Assembly (NCBI GenBank): GCA_022706685.1
Contig: JAKJCA010000016.1
Span: 1 to 47,812, forward strand
DNA length: 47,812 nt
Direction of reading: 5' to 3'
DNA from: Bacillota bacterium
GTDB lineage: Bacteria > Bacillota > Clostridia > Oscillospirales > Acutalibacteraceae
Part shown: piece after piece, positions 34,440-41,787 of the stretch
Numbering within the stretch: the stretch's first letter is position 1
Layout of the letters: each line of letters opens with the position of its first letter
Notes under the pieces: model-generated
The model's input: the letters and a program-made list of their open reading frames with translations, nothing else
What the model was told of the DNA's origin: nothing
The model's database searches: none
Position numbers and translations under genes: made by a program

Positions 34440-35840
34440 TCAAATCTGCCATGCGGTTTCGAGCCTTTTTACCGCCGCCTCGAGCGCCGGCGTTTCAAAG
34501 CCGGAATAGCCGACGACCAGAGTAGCGCGGTGATGCGGCGGCACGGGTCCGCGCGTGTATTCCGAAATGCCGTACACCCGCACGCCGGCCGCTTTCGCGC
34601 GTTCGACAAGCGTCGCCTCGTCCATGCCGTTGTTCACGCGCAGCAGAAGGTGCAGCCCCGCGTCTGCGCCGATGATTTGCGTGAAATTTCCGAGAGCGCT
34701 TCGCCCGACCGCGCCGATAAACGCGTCGCGCCGCTGCTTGTAGGCGCTGCGCATGCGCCCGAGGTGCCGCTCAAAATGGCCTTCCGCCATAAAACGGCTG
34801 AGCGTGTATTGTTCAAAGTTTGACACCGTGCACGAATAGAAACCGTAATCCCTCGCGTACGCCTCGGCCAAAGCGGGTGTTAAAACAATATAGCCGACGC
34901 GCAGCGTCGGCGCGATGGATTTGGTAAAGGCGTTGATGTAGACGACCTTATCCGAAGTGTCAAGACCCTGCATTGCGGGGATGGGCTGCCCCGCGAAGCG
35001 GAACTCGCTGTCGTAATCATCCTCAATGACGATACGCCCCTCCTTTTCATTAGCCCATTCGAGCAGTTCGAGCCGCCGCCCTATGGGCATGACGATGCCG
35101 GAAGGAAACTGGTGAGATGGCGTCACATGCACCGCGGAGGCCCGTGTTTCCCTCAAACGGGCGACGCTGAGGCCTTGTTCGTCCAGGTCGACGCGCACGG
35201 TTTCCGCTGCGTTGGCGGCAAAAATCTGGGCCGCCTTGGCGTAGCCCGGATTTTCAAGCGCGCAGACGGTGCCCCTGCCCAGCAGCTGAATCAGCAGCGC
35301 CGTCAGGTACTCCGACCCTGCGCCGACGACGATCTGCGCGGGGTCCGCCCTGATGCCGCGGTATTTATAGAGGTAATCGGCAATTTCGCCTCGCAGTTCA
35401 CAGGAACCCTGCGCGCTTGCGGCATTGAGCAGCGTGTCGCTGTTCAGCGCGAGCGTCTCCCGCGTAAGTTTTGCCCACGTCGCGAACGGAAACAGGTTTG
35501 ACGCGACGGTGTTGGTCTTGAAATCATAGTCGTAAGTTTCGGCGGCCTTTTCCTGCCTGCGCGGCGCGGGCAGCGGCCTGCTGCCCGGAAATGCGCCTTC
35601 GAACCGCCGCACGTAGAAACCGCTGCGGGGCACCCCTTTGAGGTAACCTTCCGCTTCAAGCTGCGCGTAAGCCGCCTCGACGGTCACGGTGCTGATTTTC
35701 AAATGCGCCGCGAGCCTGCGCCGCGAGGGCATTTTTTCGCCCGGCTTGAGAGAGCCGTTTCCGATTTCGCCGCGGATGTACTGGTAAAGCTGTTCGTAAA
35801 GCGCGACGCCGGCCGTTTTATCAAGAATCGGGGTAAGCAT
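34440..35840 (-). CDS. MocR/PdxR family transcriptional regulator
   Basis: A GntR-type winged helix (about residues 1-75, with LYEQLYQYIRGEI and MPSRRRLAAHLKISTVTVEAAYAQLEAEGYL) fused to a fold-type I aminotransferase domain (about 110-460) with the PLP-binding Lys in NAFTKSIAPTLRVGYI near residue 307. MocR proteins often sense PLP or an amino compound. The length of 466 residues is normal. ATG 35840 has AGGAGAGGG upstream. It is divergent from an ECF S component with a repeat-type operator between, which suggests a PdxR-like job in vitamin B6 supply; that role is inference. Confidence 0.93.
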   Translation of the reverse strand: MLTPILDKTAGVALYEQLYQYIRGEIGNGSLKPGEKMPSRRRLAAHLKISTVTVEAAYAQLEAEGYLKGVPRSGFYVRRFEGAFPGSRPLPAPRRQEKAAETYDYDFKTNTVASNLFPFATWAKLTRETLALNSDTLLNAASAQGSCELRGEIADYLYKYRGIRADPAQIVVGAGSEYLTALLIQLLGRGTVCALENPGYAKAAQIFAANAAETVRVDLDEQGLSVARLRETRASAVHVTPSHQFPSGIVMPIGRRLELLEWANEKEGRIVIEDDYDSEFRFAGQPIPAMQGLDTSDKVVYINAFTKSIAPTLRVGYIVLTPALAEAYARDYGFYSCTVSNFEQYTLSRFMAEGHFERHLGRMRSAYKQRRDAFIGAVGRSALGNFTQIIGADAGLHLLLRVNNGMDEATLVERAKAAGVRVYGISEYTRGPVPPHHRATLVVGYSGFETPALEAAVKRLETAWQI

Positions 35841-35850
35841 AACCCTCTCC

Positions 35851-35902
35851 TATCTGGTATTTAAAAATAATTTAAAACTGGTCATTTAATTAGTACCAGA
35901 TA
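35851..35902. promoter_or_regulatory. MocR-type operator: direct plus inverted CTGGT repeats
   Basis: TATCTGGTA (35851-35859) and TACCAGATA (35894-35902) form a perfect 9-bp inverted repeat, and a second CTGGT (35878-35882) lies as a direct repeat 24 bases after the first. MocR regulators such as GabR and PdxR are known to bind direct-plus-inverted repeats. A -10 TATAAT (35907-35912) for the plus strand lies just downstream with no good -35, as expected of an activated promoter. Confidence 0.65.
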
Positions 35903-35930
35903 CTATTATAATATCACTAACCGATCCATT

Positions 35931-35965
35931 CAACCGGCGATGAATGCGGTTGTTTATTTTTTTTG
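35931..35965 (+). terminator. Possible attenuator hairpin in the ECF gene leader
   Basis: CAACCG (35931-35936) pairs with CGGTTG (35947-35952) across a 10-base loop, followed by TTTATTTTTTTT. The stem is short but the T-tract is strong. It lies downstream of the putative -10 and 84 bases before the start codon. Confidence 0.4.
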
Positions 35966-36048
35966 AACAGCAGCCGCGGATACGTTAATGAGCCGTTTCT
36001 ATTTGCCGGTACGGCGATTCGGGATAACAAAGAAGAGTGGTGAGCCCT

Positions 36049-36549
36049 GTGATTAAAACAAAAACACAAAAGATGGTCCTTGTTGCCATGATGATGGCGT
36101 TGACCGCAGCATGCACGTGGCTCACCCGTATTCCCGGCATCGTGCCGAACGGATATGTCAATTTCGGGGATACAATCCTGATGTTCACCGCGCTGGTTCT
36201 GGGGCCCGTTGCCGGTTTCGCCGCCGGTTCTTTCGGCAGCGCGCTGGCTGATATTCTTTTGGGTTTTCCGGGATACGCGCCGATCACTTTCTTCGTAAAA
36301 GGGCTCGAAGGTCTTGTCTGCGGGCTGATTTACAAAAAAACCAAACAAAAATATGCGATTGTGGCAACCTTGTCGGGCGGGCTTCTCATGGTGGCGGGTT
36401 ATTTTGCCGCCGAGTACTTTTATTTGGGTCCTGCCGCTGCGGTAGCCGACATATTCGGCAACGCCCTGCAGGGCGTCATCAATGCGGTTTTGGTCGTTTT
36501 ATTGAACCGCGCGCTGAGAAAACCGGTCAAGAAGTTTATTTCGCCCTGA
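36049..36549 (+). CDS. ECF transporter S component (COG4720-like)
   Basis: A vitamin-binding membrane subunit of an energy-coupling factor transporter, 166 residues. It begins with a basic KTKTQKMVLVAMMMAL motif, the usual S-component entry, and has about five membrane segments including GYVNFGDTILMFTALVLGPVAGFAAGSFGSALADILLG. Several GTG codons (36037, 36040, 36049) could start it; 36049 gives the homologue-like end. No ECF A or T gene is in the window, so it likely shares a general module. The adjacent MocR gene makes a B6 vitamer (PdxU-like) a good guess, not proven. Confidence 0.83.
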   Translation: MIKTKTQKMVLVAMMMALTAACTWLTRIPGIVPNGYVNFGDTILMFTALVLGPVAGFAAGSFGSALADILLGFPGYAPITFFVKGLEGLVCGLIYKKTKQKYAIVATLSGGLLMVAGYFAAEYFYLGPAAAVADIFGNALQGVINAVLVVLLNRALRKPVKKFISP

Positions 36550-36635
36550 CAAAGCCGCCGGGCTGAAAATGCGCTGCGGGAACATTTTCCTGAACCTTTA
36601 GACACGCAGCACGATTTGATAACGGAGATGTGAAT

Positions 36636-37190
36636 ATGTCGGAATCGTTGGATACAATCAAACAACAAGCTGCAGCGGCGGCGCTGGAACTATGCGAAAC
36701 CGCAAAACTGCGTGCCGGCCAAGTGGTTGTCGTGGGCTGCTCGTCGAGCGAAATCGGAGGTCATAATATCGGCAGCCAATCCAGTCCCGAAATCGGCAAA
36801 GCCGTCTTTGAAGCCGTTGCCGAAGTGCTGGGCAGCCGCGGCATATTCCTGGCCGCGCAATGCTGCGAGCGGCTCAACCGCGCGATTATCGTTGAACGCG
36901 ACGCCGTGCCCCGGGCGGAGATCGTCAACGTCATTCCGCAGCCCAAAGCGGGCGGGTCTTTCGCGACGGCCGCCTATTACGGATTCGGGGACCCTGTCGC
37001 GGTGGAGGGAATCAAAGCCGATGCCGGCCTGGATATCGGCAGCACGCTCATCGGCATGCATCTCAAAAGTGTCGCGGTTCCCGTCAGGCTGAAAAATGAT
37101 ACGATAGGCCGGGCGCGCGTGACCGCGGTCAGAACACGGCCCAAATACATCGGAGGTCCTGCCGCAATCTACGACGAAGGCCTGATGTAA
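36636..37190 (+). CDS. TIGR01440/DUF436 family protein (YwlG-like)
   Basis: A 184-residue protein of the TIGR01440 (UPF0340, YwlG) family, function unknown. Characteristic blocks are VVVVGCSSSEIGGHNIGSQSSPEIG, CCERLNRAIIVERD, VIPQPKAGGSFATAAY and DIGSTLIGMHLKSVAVPVR. ATG 36636 has GGAG at 8 bases; GTG 36630 is the alternative. It follows the ECF S component by 86 bases with no clear terminator or promoter between, so it may share its transcript. Confidence 0.92.
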   Translation: MSESLDTIKQQAAAAALELCETAKLRAGQVVVVGCSSSEIGGHNIGSQSSPEIGKAVFEAVAEVLGSRGIFLAAQCCERLNRAIIVERDAVPRAEIVNVIPQPKAGGSFATAAYYGFGDPVAVEGIKADAGLDIGSTLIGMHLKSVAVPVRLKNDTIGRARVTAVRTRPKYIGGPAAIYDEGLM

Positions 37191-37238
37191 CAGCGTGAGG
37201 CGTTAGCAACGCGCAAACAAGCAGTTGACGGAATGTTT

Positions 37239-37264
37239 AAGGCCGCGCATGACTGCGCGGCCTT
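37239..37264 (+). terminator. Hairpin between converging genes
   Basis: AAGGCCGCGCA (37239-37249) pairs with TGCGCGGCCTT (37254-37264) with a 4-base loop. Tails are only moderately T-rich, but its place between converging genes fits a two-way terminator. Confidence 0.7.
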
Positions 37265-37285
37265 GCCGTTTGCTTTGGCAACGCT

Positions 37286-37969
37286 TCAATTGTCGCGGTC
37301 CTCGATAATTCTCCCGTCGTGGATGCGGATGATGCGCTTTGCCATTCCGGCGATTTCGTTGTCGTGCGTGATAAGGATGACTGTGCGCCCCTCCTCGTAG
37401 AGTTCCGTGAGCGTTTTCATCACATCTTCGCCCGACTGTGAGTCGAGGTTGCCCGTCGGTTCGTCCGCGAGGATAATCGGCGGCCGCGCCGCGACCGCGC
37501 GCGCGATGGCGACACGTTGCTGCTGCCCGCCCGACAGCTGCGAGGGCAGGTGGTGCATTCTGTTTTTCAGCCCCACCCTTTCGAGCGCCGCCTTCGACAG
37601 GGCCTCCCGCTTGTCGCGGCGCATGCCGCGGTAGACCAGCGGCAGTTCCACGTTGCCCTGCGCCGTCAGGCTGGCGATGAGGTTGAAACCCTGAAAGATG
37701 AAGCCGATCTGTTTGTTGCGGATGGCGGACTGCTCGTCGTCCGTCAGCCCCGAAACATCCTTGCCGTCGAGGTAATATTCTCCGCTTGTGGCAACGTCGA
37801 GCAAGCCGATCATATTCATCAGCGTCGATTTGCCCGAACCCGACTGGCCGACGATGGCGACGAACTCGCCGCGCTCGATGATCATGGAGATCCCGTCGAG
37901 CGCGCGCACCTCGTTTTCGCCGGGGTTGTATATTTTATACATATCCTTGATTTCTATCAGGTGGGCCAT
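37286..37969 (-). CDS. ABC transporter ATPase, MacB/LolD type
   Basis: An ATPase of the MacB/LolD/FtsE-like class, 227 residues. Walker [10 protein letters not shown] near residues 40-48, signature LSGGQQQR near 145, Walker [12 protein letters not shown] near 165 and the switch His in [10 protein letters not shown]. Such ATPases normally pair with an FtsX-type permease in efflux or lipoprotein handling, but no permease gene lies beside it. ATG 37969 has GGAGG at 7 bases. It starts 18 bases after the dehydrogenase gene and probably shares its transcript. Confidence 0.92.
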   Translation of the reverse strand: MAHLIEIKDMYKIYNPGENEVRALDGISMIIERGEFVAIVGQSGSGKSTLMNMIGLLDVATSGEYYLDGKDVSGLTDDEQSAIRNKQIGFIFQGFNLIASLTAQGNVELPLVYRGMRRDKREALSKAALERVGLKNRMHHLPSQLSGGQQQRVAIARAVAARPPIILADEPTGNLDSQSGEDVMKTLTELYEEGRTVILITHDNEIAGMAKRIIRIHDGRIIEDRDN

Positions 37970-37987
37970 AAAGGTGCCTCCGCGGAT

Positions 37988-39511
37988 TTATCTGCTGCCG
38001 CCGACCGAGCCGTCCCAGGTGTCGACCTTGGTCGCCTTCATTTCGTCCTCGTCGAACCATCTGGTGGTGACGGCTTTCGTTTCGGTATAGAAACGCAGCC
38101 CGTCCTTGCCCAGGCAGTGCAGGTCGCCGAAAAACGAGTTTTTGTGGCCCGTGAAGGGGAAAATGCCCACGGGTACGGGAATGCCGACGTTGACGCCGAC
38201 CATGCCGCCGTGCGTGCGCCGCGCAAATTCCCGCGCGTAGTAACCGTTTTGGGTGAAAATGACAGAGCCGTTGGCGAACTCGCTGGCGTTCATCACCCGG
38301 AGCCCTTCCTCGAAAGTCTTGACCCTCTTGACGCAGAGTACGGGGCCGAAAATCTCTTTGCTGCCGACGCTCATATCCTCCGTCACATGGTCGAAAATCG
38401 TCGGCCCCAGGTAAAAGCCGTTTTCAAAACCCTCGACCTTGACGCCGCGTCCGTCGAGAACGAGCTGCGCGCCTTCCTCGATGCCCTTTTCGATCCAGCG
38501 GAGGATGCTTTGGCGGTGCTGTTCGGTCACCACCGGACCGAGCTGGGAGCTTTTGTCATAGGCGGGGCCGATTTTCAGTTCCTTGGCGAAACGGACCAGC
38601 AGGCCGACCAGTTCGTCGGCAATGCTTTCCTGCGCGACGATGACCGGCAGCGCCATGCAGCGTTCGCCCGCGCAGCCGAAGGAGGAGTTGATGATGCCGC
38701 GGGCGCTTCTCTCCACAGCCGCGTCCTCGAGCACCAAACCGTGGTTTTTCGCTTCGCACAGCGCCTGTACGCGTTTGCCGTGCGCCGCCGCCGTTGAATA
38801 GATATGCAGGCCCACGCTTGTGGACCCGACGAAACTGACGCCCTTGATGTCCGGATGCGTCAGGAACAGCTCCGCTTCGTTGCGGGAACAGGTGACCAGG
38901 TTGACCACGCCGTCGGGCAACCCCGCTTCCTGCAGCAGTTCGGCCAGGCGTATCGCGGTCATCGGCGTCATGGAAGCGGCTTTAATCACAATGGTGTTGC
39001 CGGCCGCGATGCACAGCGGCGTCATCCAGCCCATCGGAATCATGCCCGGGAAGTTGAAAGGCACGATGCCGGCAAAAACGCCGACCGGCTCGCGGTACAG
39101 GACCGTATCGTAACCTTTCGAGGTGTCCGTCAGGCTCTCTCCGAGCATCAGCGAGGGGGCGCCGCAGGCGAACTCCACCGGTTCGATAACCTTCAGGATA
39201 TCGCCTTTGGCTTCGTCCCAAACTTTGCCGTGTTCCGTGGCGACCGTCAGCGTCAGTTCGTCGAGGTGTTCGTTAAGCAGCTCGCGGAAGCGGTAGAGCA
39301 CCTGCACCCTTTTGAACACAGGGGTTTCCGACCAGGGGCCGAAGGCTTTTTTCGCCGCAGCGATGGCCTGTTCCACCTCGGCCTTTGTGCAGCAGGGGGC
39401 TTTCGCGATGACTTCGCCCGTGCTGGGGTTGAAGACGTCCATACTCTTGCCGGACACGGAATCGAGCCATTGGCCGCCCGCAAAGTATTTGAGTGTTTTC
39501 GCTTCGCTCAC
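37988..39511 (-). CDS. mmsA: CoA-acylating methylmalonate-semialdehyde dehydrogenase
   Basis: An aldehyde dehydrogenase of the MmsA/IolA type, which turns methylmalonate or malonate semialdehyde into propionyl- or acetyl-CoA in valine and inositol breakdown. Family blocks: YREPVGVFAGIVPFNFPGMIPMGW, FVGSTSVG, the catalytic Cys in FGCAGERCMALPV near residue 280, and EIFGPVL. The length of 507 residues fits. GTG 39511 has GGAGG at 8 bases; an upstream in-frame start at 39556 has none. No inositol or valine genes are close, so the physiological substrate is uncertain. Confidence 0.92.
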   Translation of the reverse strand: MSEAKTLKYFAGGQWLDSVSGKSMDVFNPSTGEVIAKAPCCTKAEVEQAIAAAKKAFGPWSETPVFKRVQVLYRFRELLNEHLDELTLTVATEHGKVWDEAKGDILKVIEPVEFACGAPSLMLGESLTDTSKGYDTVLYREPVGVFAGIVPFNFPGMIPMGWMTPLCIAAGNTIVIKAASMTPMTAIRLAELLQEAGLPDGVVNLVTCSRNEAELFLTHPDIKGVSFVGSTSVGLHIYSTAAAHGKRVQALCEAKNHGLVLEDAAVERSARGIINSSFGCAGERCMALPVIVAQESIADELVGLLVRFAKELKIGPAYDKSSQLGPVVTEQHRQSILRWIEKGIEEGAQLVLDGRGVKVEGFENGFYLGPTIFDHVTEDMSVGSKEIFGPVLCVKRVKTFEEGLRVMNASEFANGSVIFTQNGYYAREFARRTHGGMVGVNVGIPVPVGIFPFTGHKNSFFGDLHCLGKDGLRFYTETKAVTTRWFDEDEMKATKVDTWDGSVGGSR

Positions 39512-39604
39512 CGAAATATCCTCCGTTTTGATAAAATGATAACAATATTGAGCCACAACCCACCCGCAAAGTCAAGGCGGCGAATGTGAACTTTGTATGA
39601 CGGC

Positions 39605-39634
39605 AATAAGAAAGGCCCGGCAAAATCCGGGCCT
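39605..39634 (-). terminator. Terminator after the FN3/NAGPA-like gene
   Basis: Minus-strand AGGCCCGG pairs with CCGGGCCT (39634-39613) with a 6-base loop, followed by TTCTTATT. Confidence 0.85.
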
Positions 39635-39653
39635 CCGTTTTGCAGGAAGTTCT

Positions 39654-40955
39654 TTATTTGACGAATATAATATCTTTCGCCGGGCAGGGACCGCCCGATT
39701 TGCCGGCGGGGAGGTAGCCGTGGGAGCCGAGCCATTCCTGCTCGAGCACGTTGATTTTATCGAGGCCGACGAGCGAAGCGCCGCTCGCGCCCGTGACGTT
39801 GCCGCAGTTTCTGAGGTACATATACGAACAGTTCCCGCCGTTGACCTGGAGGAAGTTCTTTGCTCCGTAGGCCTTCAGCACGCTTTCGAGCATAATCAGC
39901 GGCATAAACTCACCGACTGCGAGCAGGTAATGCGTCGCGTCGATTTGCGCGATATAGGTGCGGTTGCTCAGATTGCCGAACAGGATAGTCTGCGTGCCCA
40001 AAGCCGATTCGCGGACGTTTCTGCCGTTCCAGAAGACGGCGTAGCCGCCCTGACTGCCGATGGAGAAATGGACGCCTTCTTTCATGAGGTTTTCCGCCTG
40101 CGTTTTGCTGCTGACTTGGACGCGAGTCATCCATGTACCGTTTTTATTGAATGTTGTGAAAGTGTCGCTTCCGCCTTTATTCTGTACAATTTTACTTTCT
40201 TTGATGACCGGCCCTGCGGACAAGAACGTCGCGTAAGTGTAAGGATTCCAATGGCCGTCATAATACTCGTTGTTCACCGCGACAAGCGCGCCCGTTTTTT
40301 TCGCCATATCGTTGGTCAGCGCCTCGTCCTTGCCGAGCGTCTGTTCCGCGCAGGTGTTGCGGAAGTTTTCCGGTTTGCAGTTGATCTGGGCGAGATAGCA
40401 GGCGGGATAGATATAGTACACTTTACCCGTCGCGGTTTTGTATGTTATTTTGAGGGCGTTTTTATAGACGAGTTTCAAAATCGTCGCCGTTGTGCCGGTC
40501 CTGCTGTCGGCGGCATACCAGGCCTTCCGGACGCTCAGGGAACTCACTTTGCTGGTGAGCCCCGAAATCGGGATTTCCGGCGTGTAAAAGAATCCCGACG
40601 GCGCGCCGTAGATATTGACGCCGCCGGCGGTGGCGTAAGCCCGCACTTTGTATTTGTACAGGGTGTTCGCTGCGATGTTTTTATCCGTAAAGGCAGTTGA
40701 CTTGACAACAGCGCAGCGTGTGACGGAAGTTGACTCGCGCGTGCAGCGGTAGACAACGTAGCCCGACGCTCCGCTGACGGCTCCCCAGGACAGGTTGATG
40801 GAGCCGTCCATACCTGCCTTGGCAACGGGGGAGGCGGGTACGGCGGGCGGCGCAGCGGCGGCGCTAACCGGCGTGCGGAGACTCTGCGTGCCGGCCGGCA
40901 GCAGACATAAGGCAAGCAGGAGCGATAATACGATTTTACCCGGATGCGGTTTCAT
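39654..40955 (-). CDS. Secreted FN3 protein with divergent phosphodiester glycosidase-like domain
   Basis: A 433-residue secreted protein. It has a signal peptide (MKPHPGKIVLSLLLALCLLPAG, cleavage near residue 33), an FN3-like domain (about 38-125, with INLSWGAVSGASGYVVYR and TLYKYKVRAYA), and a C-terminal domain (about 200-420) with VAVNNEYYDGHW, ATFLSAGPVIKES and LQVNGGNCSYMYLRNCG. That order resembles NAGPA/phosphodiester glycosidase domains (GG near a Ser/Cys and a preceding N-x-D/E), but is divergent. ATG 40955 has AGAAAGG upstream. The substrate, if any, may be a surface polysaccharide; that is inference. Confidence 0.72.
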   Translation of the reverse strand: MKPHPGKIVLSLLLALCLLPAGTQSLRTPVSAAAAPPAVPASPVAKAGMDGSINLSWGAVSGASGYVVYRCTRESTSVTRCAVVKSTAFTDKNIAANTLYKYKVRAYATAGGVNIYGAPSGFFYTPEIPISGLTSKVSSLSVRKAWYAADSRTGTTATILKLVYKNALKITYKTATGKVYYIYPACYLAQINCKPENFRNTCAEQTLGKDEALTNDMAKKTGALVAVNNEYYDGHWNPYTYATFLSAGPVIKESKIVQNKGGSDTFTTFNKNGTWMTRVQVSSKTQAENLMKEGVHFSIGSQGGYAVFWNGRNVRESALGTQTILFGNLSNRTYIAQIDATHYLLAVGEFMPLIMLESVLKAYGAKNFLQVNGGNCSYMYLRNCGNVTGASGASLVGLDKINVLEQEWLGSHGYLPAGKSGGPCPAKDIIFVK

Positions 40956-41075
40956 AACGGCAAGGCGCCTTTCTTTCTGCCGTGACCGGCGCGGTCGTGT
41001 TTATTTTCAAATCAGCGGATTCGGAACCGGATTATTGACGCGGCGGCTAATACGCGCGACGGGGCTGTTTCGCCA

Positions 41076-41104
41076 TTTATAAGCCGCCCATTATTAATTG
41101 TCTA
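41076..41104 (-). promoter_or_regulatory. Probable promoter of the FN3/NAGPA-like gene
   Basis: Minus-strand -35 TAGACA (41104-41099), 17-base spacer, -10 TATAAA (41081-41076). The leader would be about 114 bases. Between this and 41418 (plus strand) I see no gene, only AT-rich sequence with a poly-A run near 41131 and a GTAATATTAC palindrome (41346-41355). Confidence 0.6.
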
Positions 41105-41417
41105 AACCGTTAAGCATGGGTAATTTTGAACAAAAAAAAAGGTATTCTCGTGGATTTGCATATCAACTTTAACATAAGCGGCAGGAAAAATCAACCTAAG
41201 GATGAAACGGTGCCGATGGCGTCTTTTTTCACGGAGGGCTGTCTCTCATTCGGCGGTTTTCTATACATTGTAATATAATAGCAACACAGCGTTTTTTCGT
41301 CTGCCGCCGCTGCTCGGGTAACGGCGTAATATTCCAGAATGGTTGGTAATATTACACAAAATACAGCGTTTCTATTTGGTATAATTAGCCAAACCGCTCC
41401 GCCGCATTGGAAACTTG

Positions 41418-41446
41418 TTGACAAAGGGGGTGGGGGAGTCTATATT
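41418..41446 (+). promoter_or_regulatory. sigma-A promoter of the secreted array
   Basis: Perfect -35 TTGACA (41418-41423), 17-base spacer, -10 TATATT (41441-41446), within TATATTATAAT. The distance to the first start codon gives a leader of about 335 bases. Confidence 0.8.
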
Positions 41447-41452
41447 ATAATT

Positions 41453-41787
41453 ACCAAGAGAATTGGGTATTTTTGTGTGTCTTTCGGCGGAGGCTTTTCA
41501 TTATCAATAAATATCAATGTTTCTGCCAACATTCGGCAGCCCGCAGCCGCCCCGCACAAAAAATGCCTGTTCATTGCGGACCATTCACGTTGTTTGTCAA
41601 TGTCCCCGGGTTCCGGCGGGAGGCGCCCGCCCCGGGAAAAGAGAGAGGGGGAACGCGGCTCACAATTCATTAATGTTTGTAATCAATGCGCGAAGGCGCG
41701 CCTGCTGTCCCTTTGCGCAGGCAATCCTGCTCCCCCTCGCCCGAACGCATCATGCTTGTTTTCAATCATTTTAGGAGGTGTACACAC
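41453..41787 (+). other. Long 5' leader of the 1407-residue secreted protein gene
   Basis: About 335 bases without a convincing gene. A strong GC hairpin, CCCGG (41605-41609) / CCGGG (41632-41636) stacked on GGCGGG (41615-41620) / CCCGCC (41626-41631), is followed by a purine-rich AAAAGAGAGAGGGGG. A smaller stem, GCCTGC (41700-41705) / GCAGGC (41717-41722), lies nearer the start. No U-tract follows either, so they are not plain terminators. I recognise no known riboswitch class. Confidence 0.55.

Noticed and set aside
41453..41787. A c-di-GMP or other known riboswitch in the long leader
   Set aside because: I could not match the conserved core of the GEMM classes or of other riboswitches that I know.
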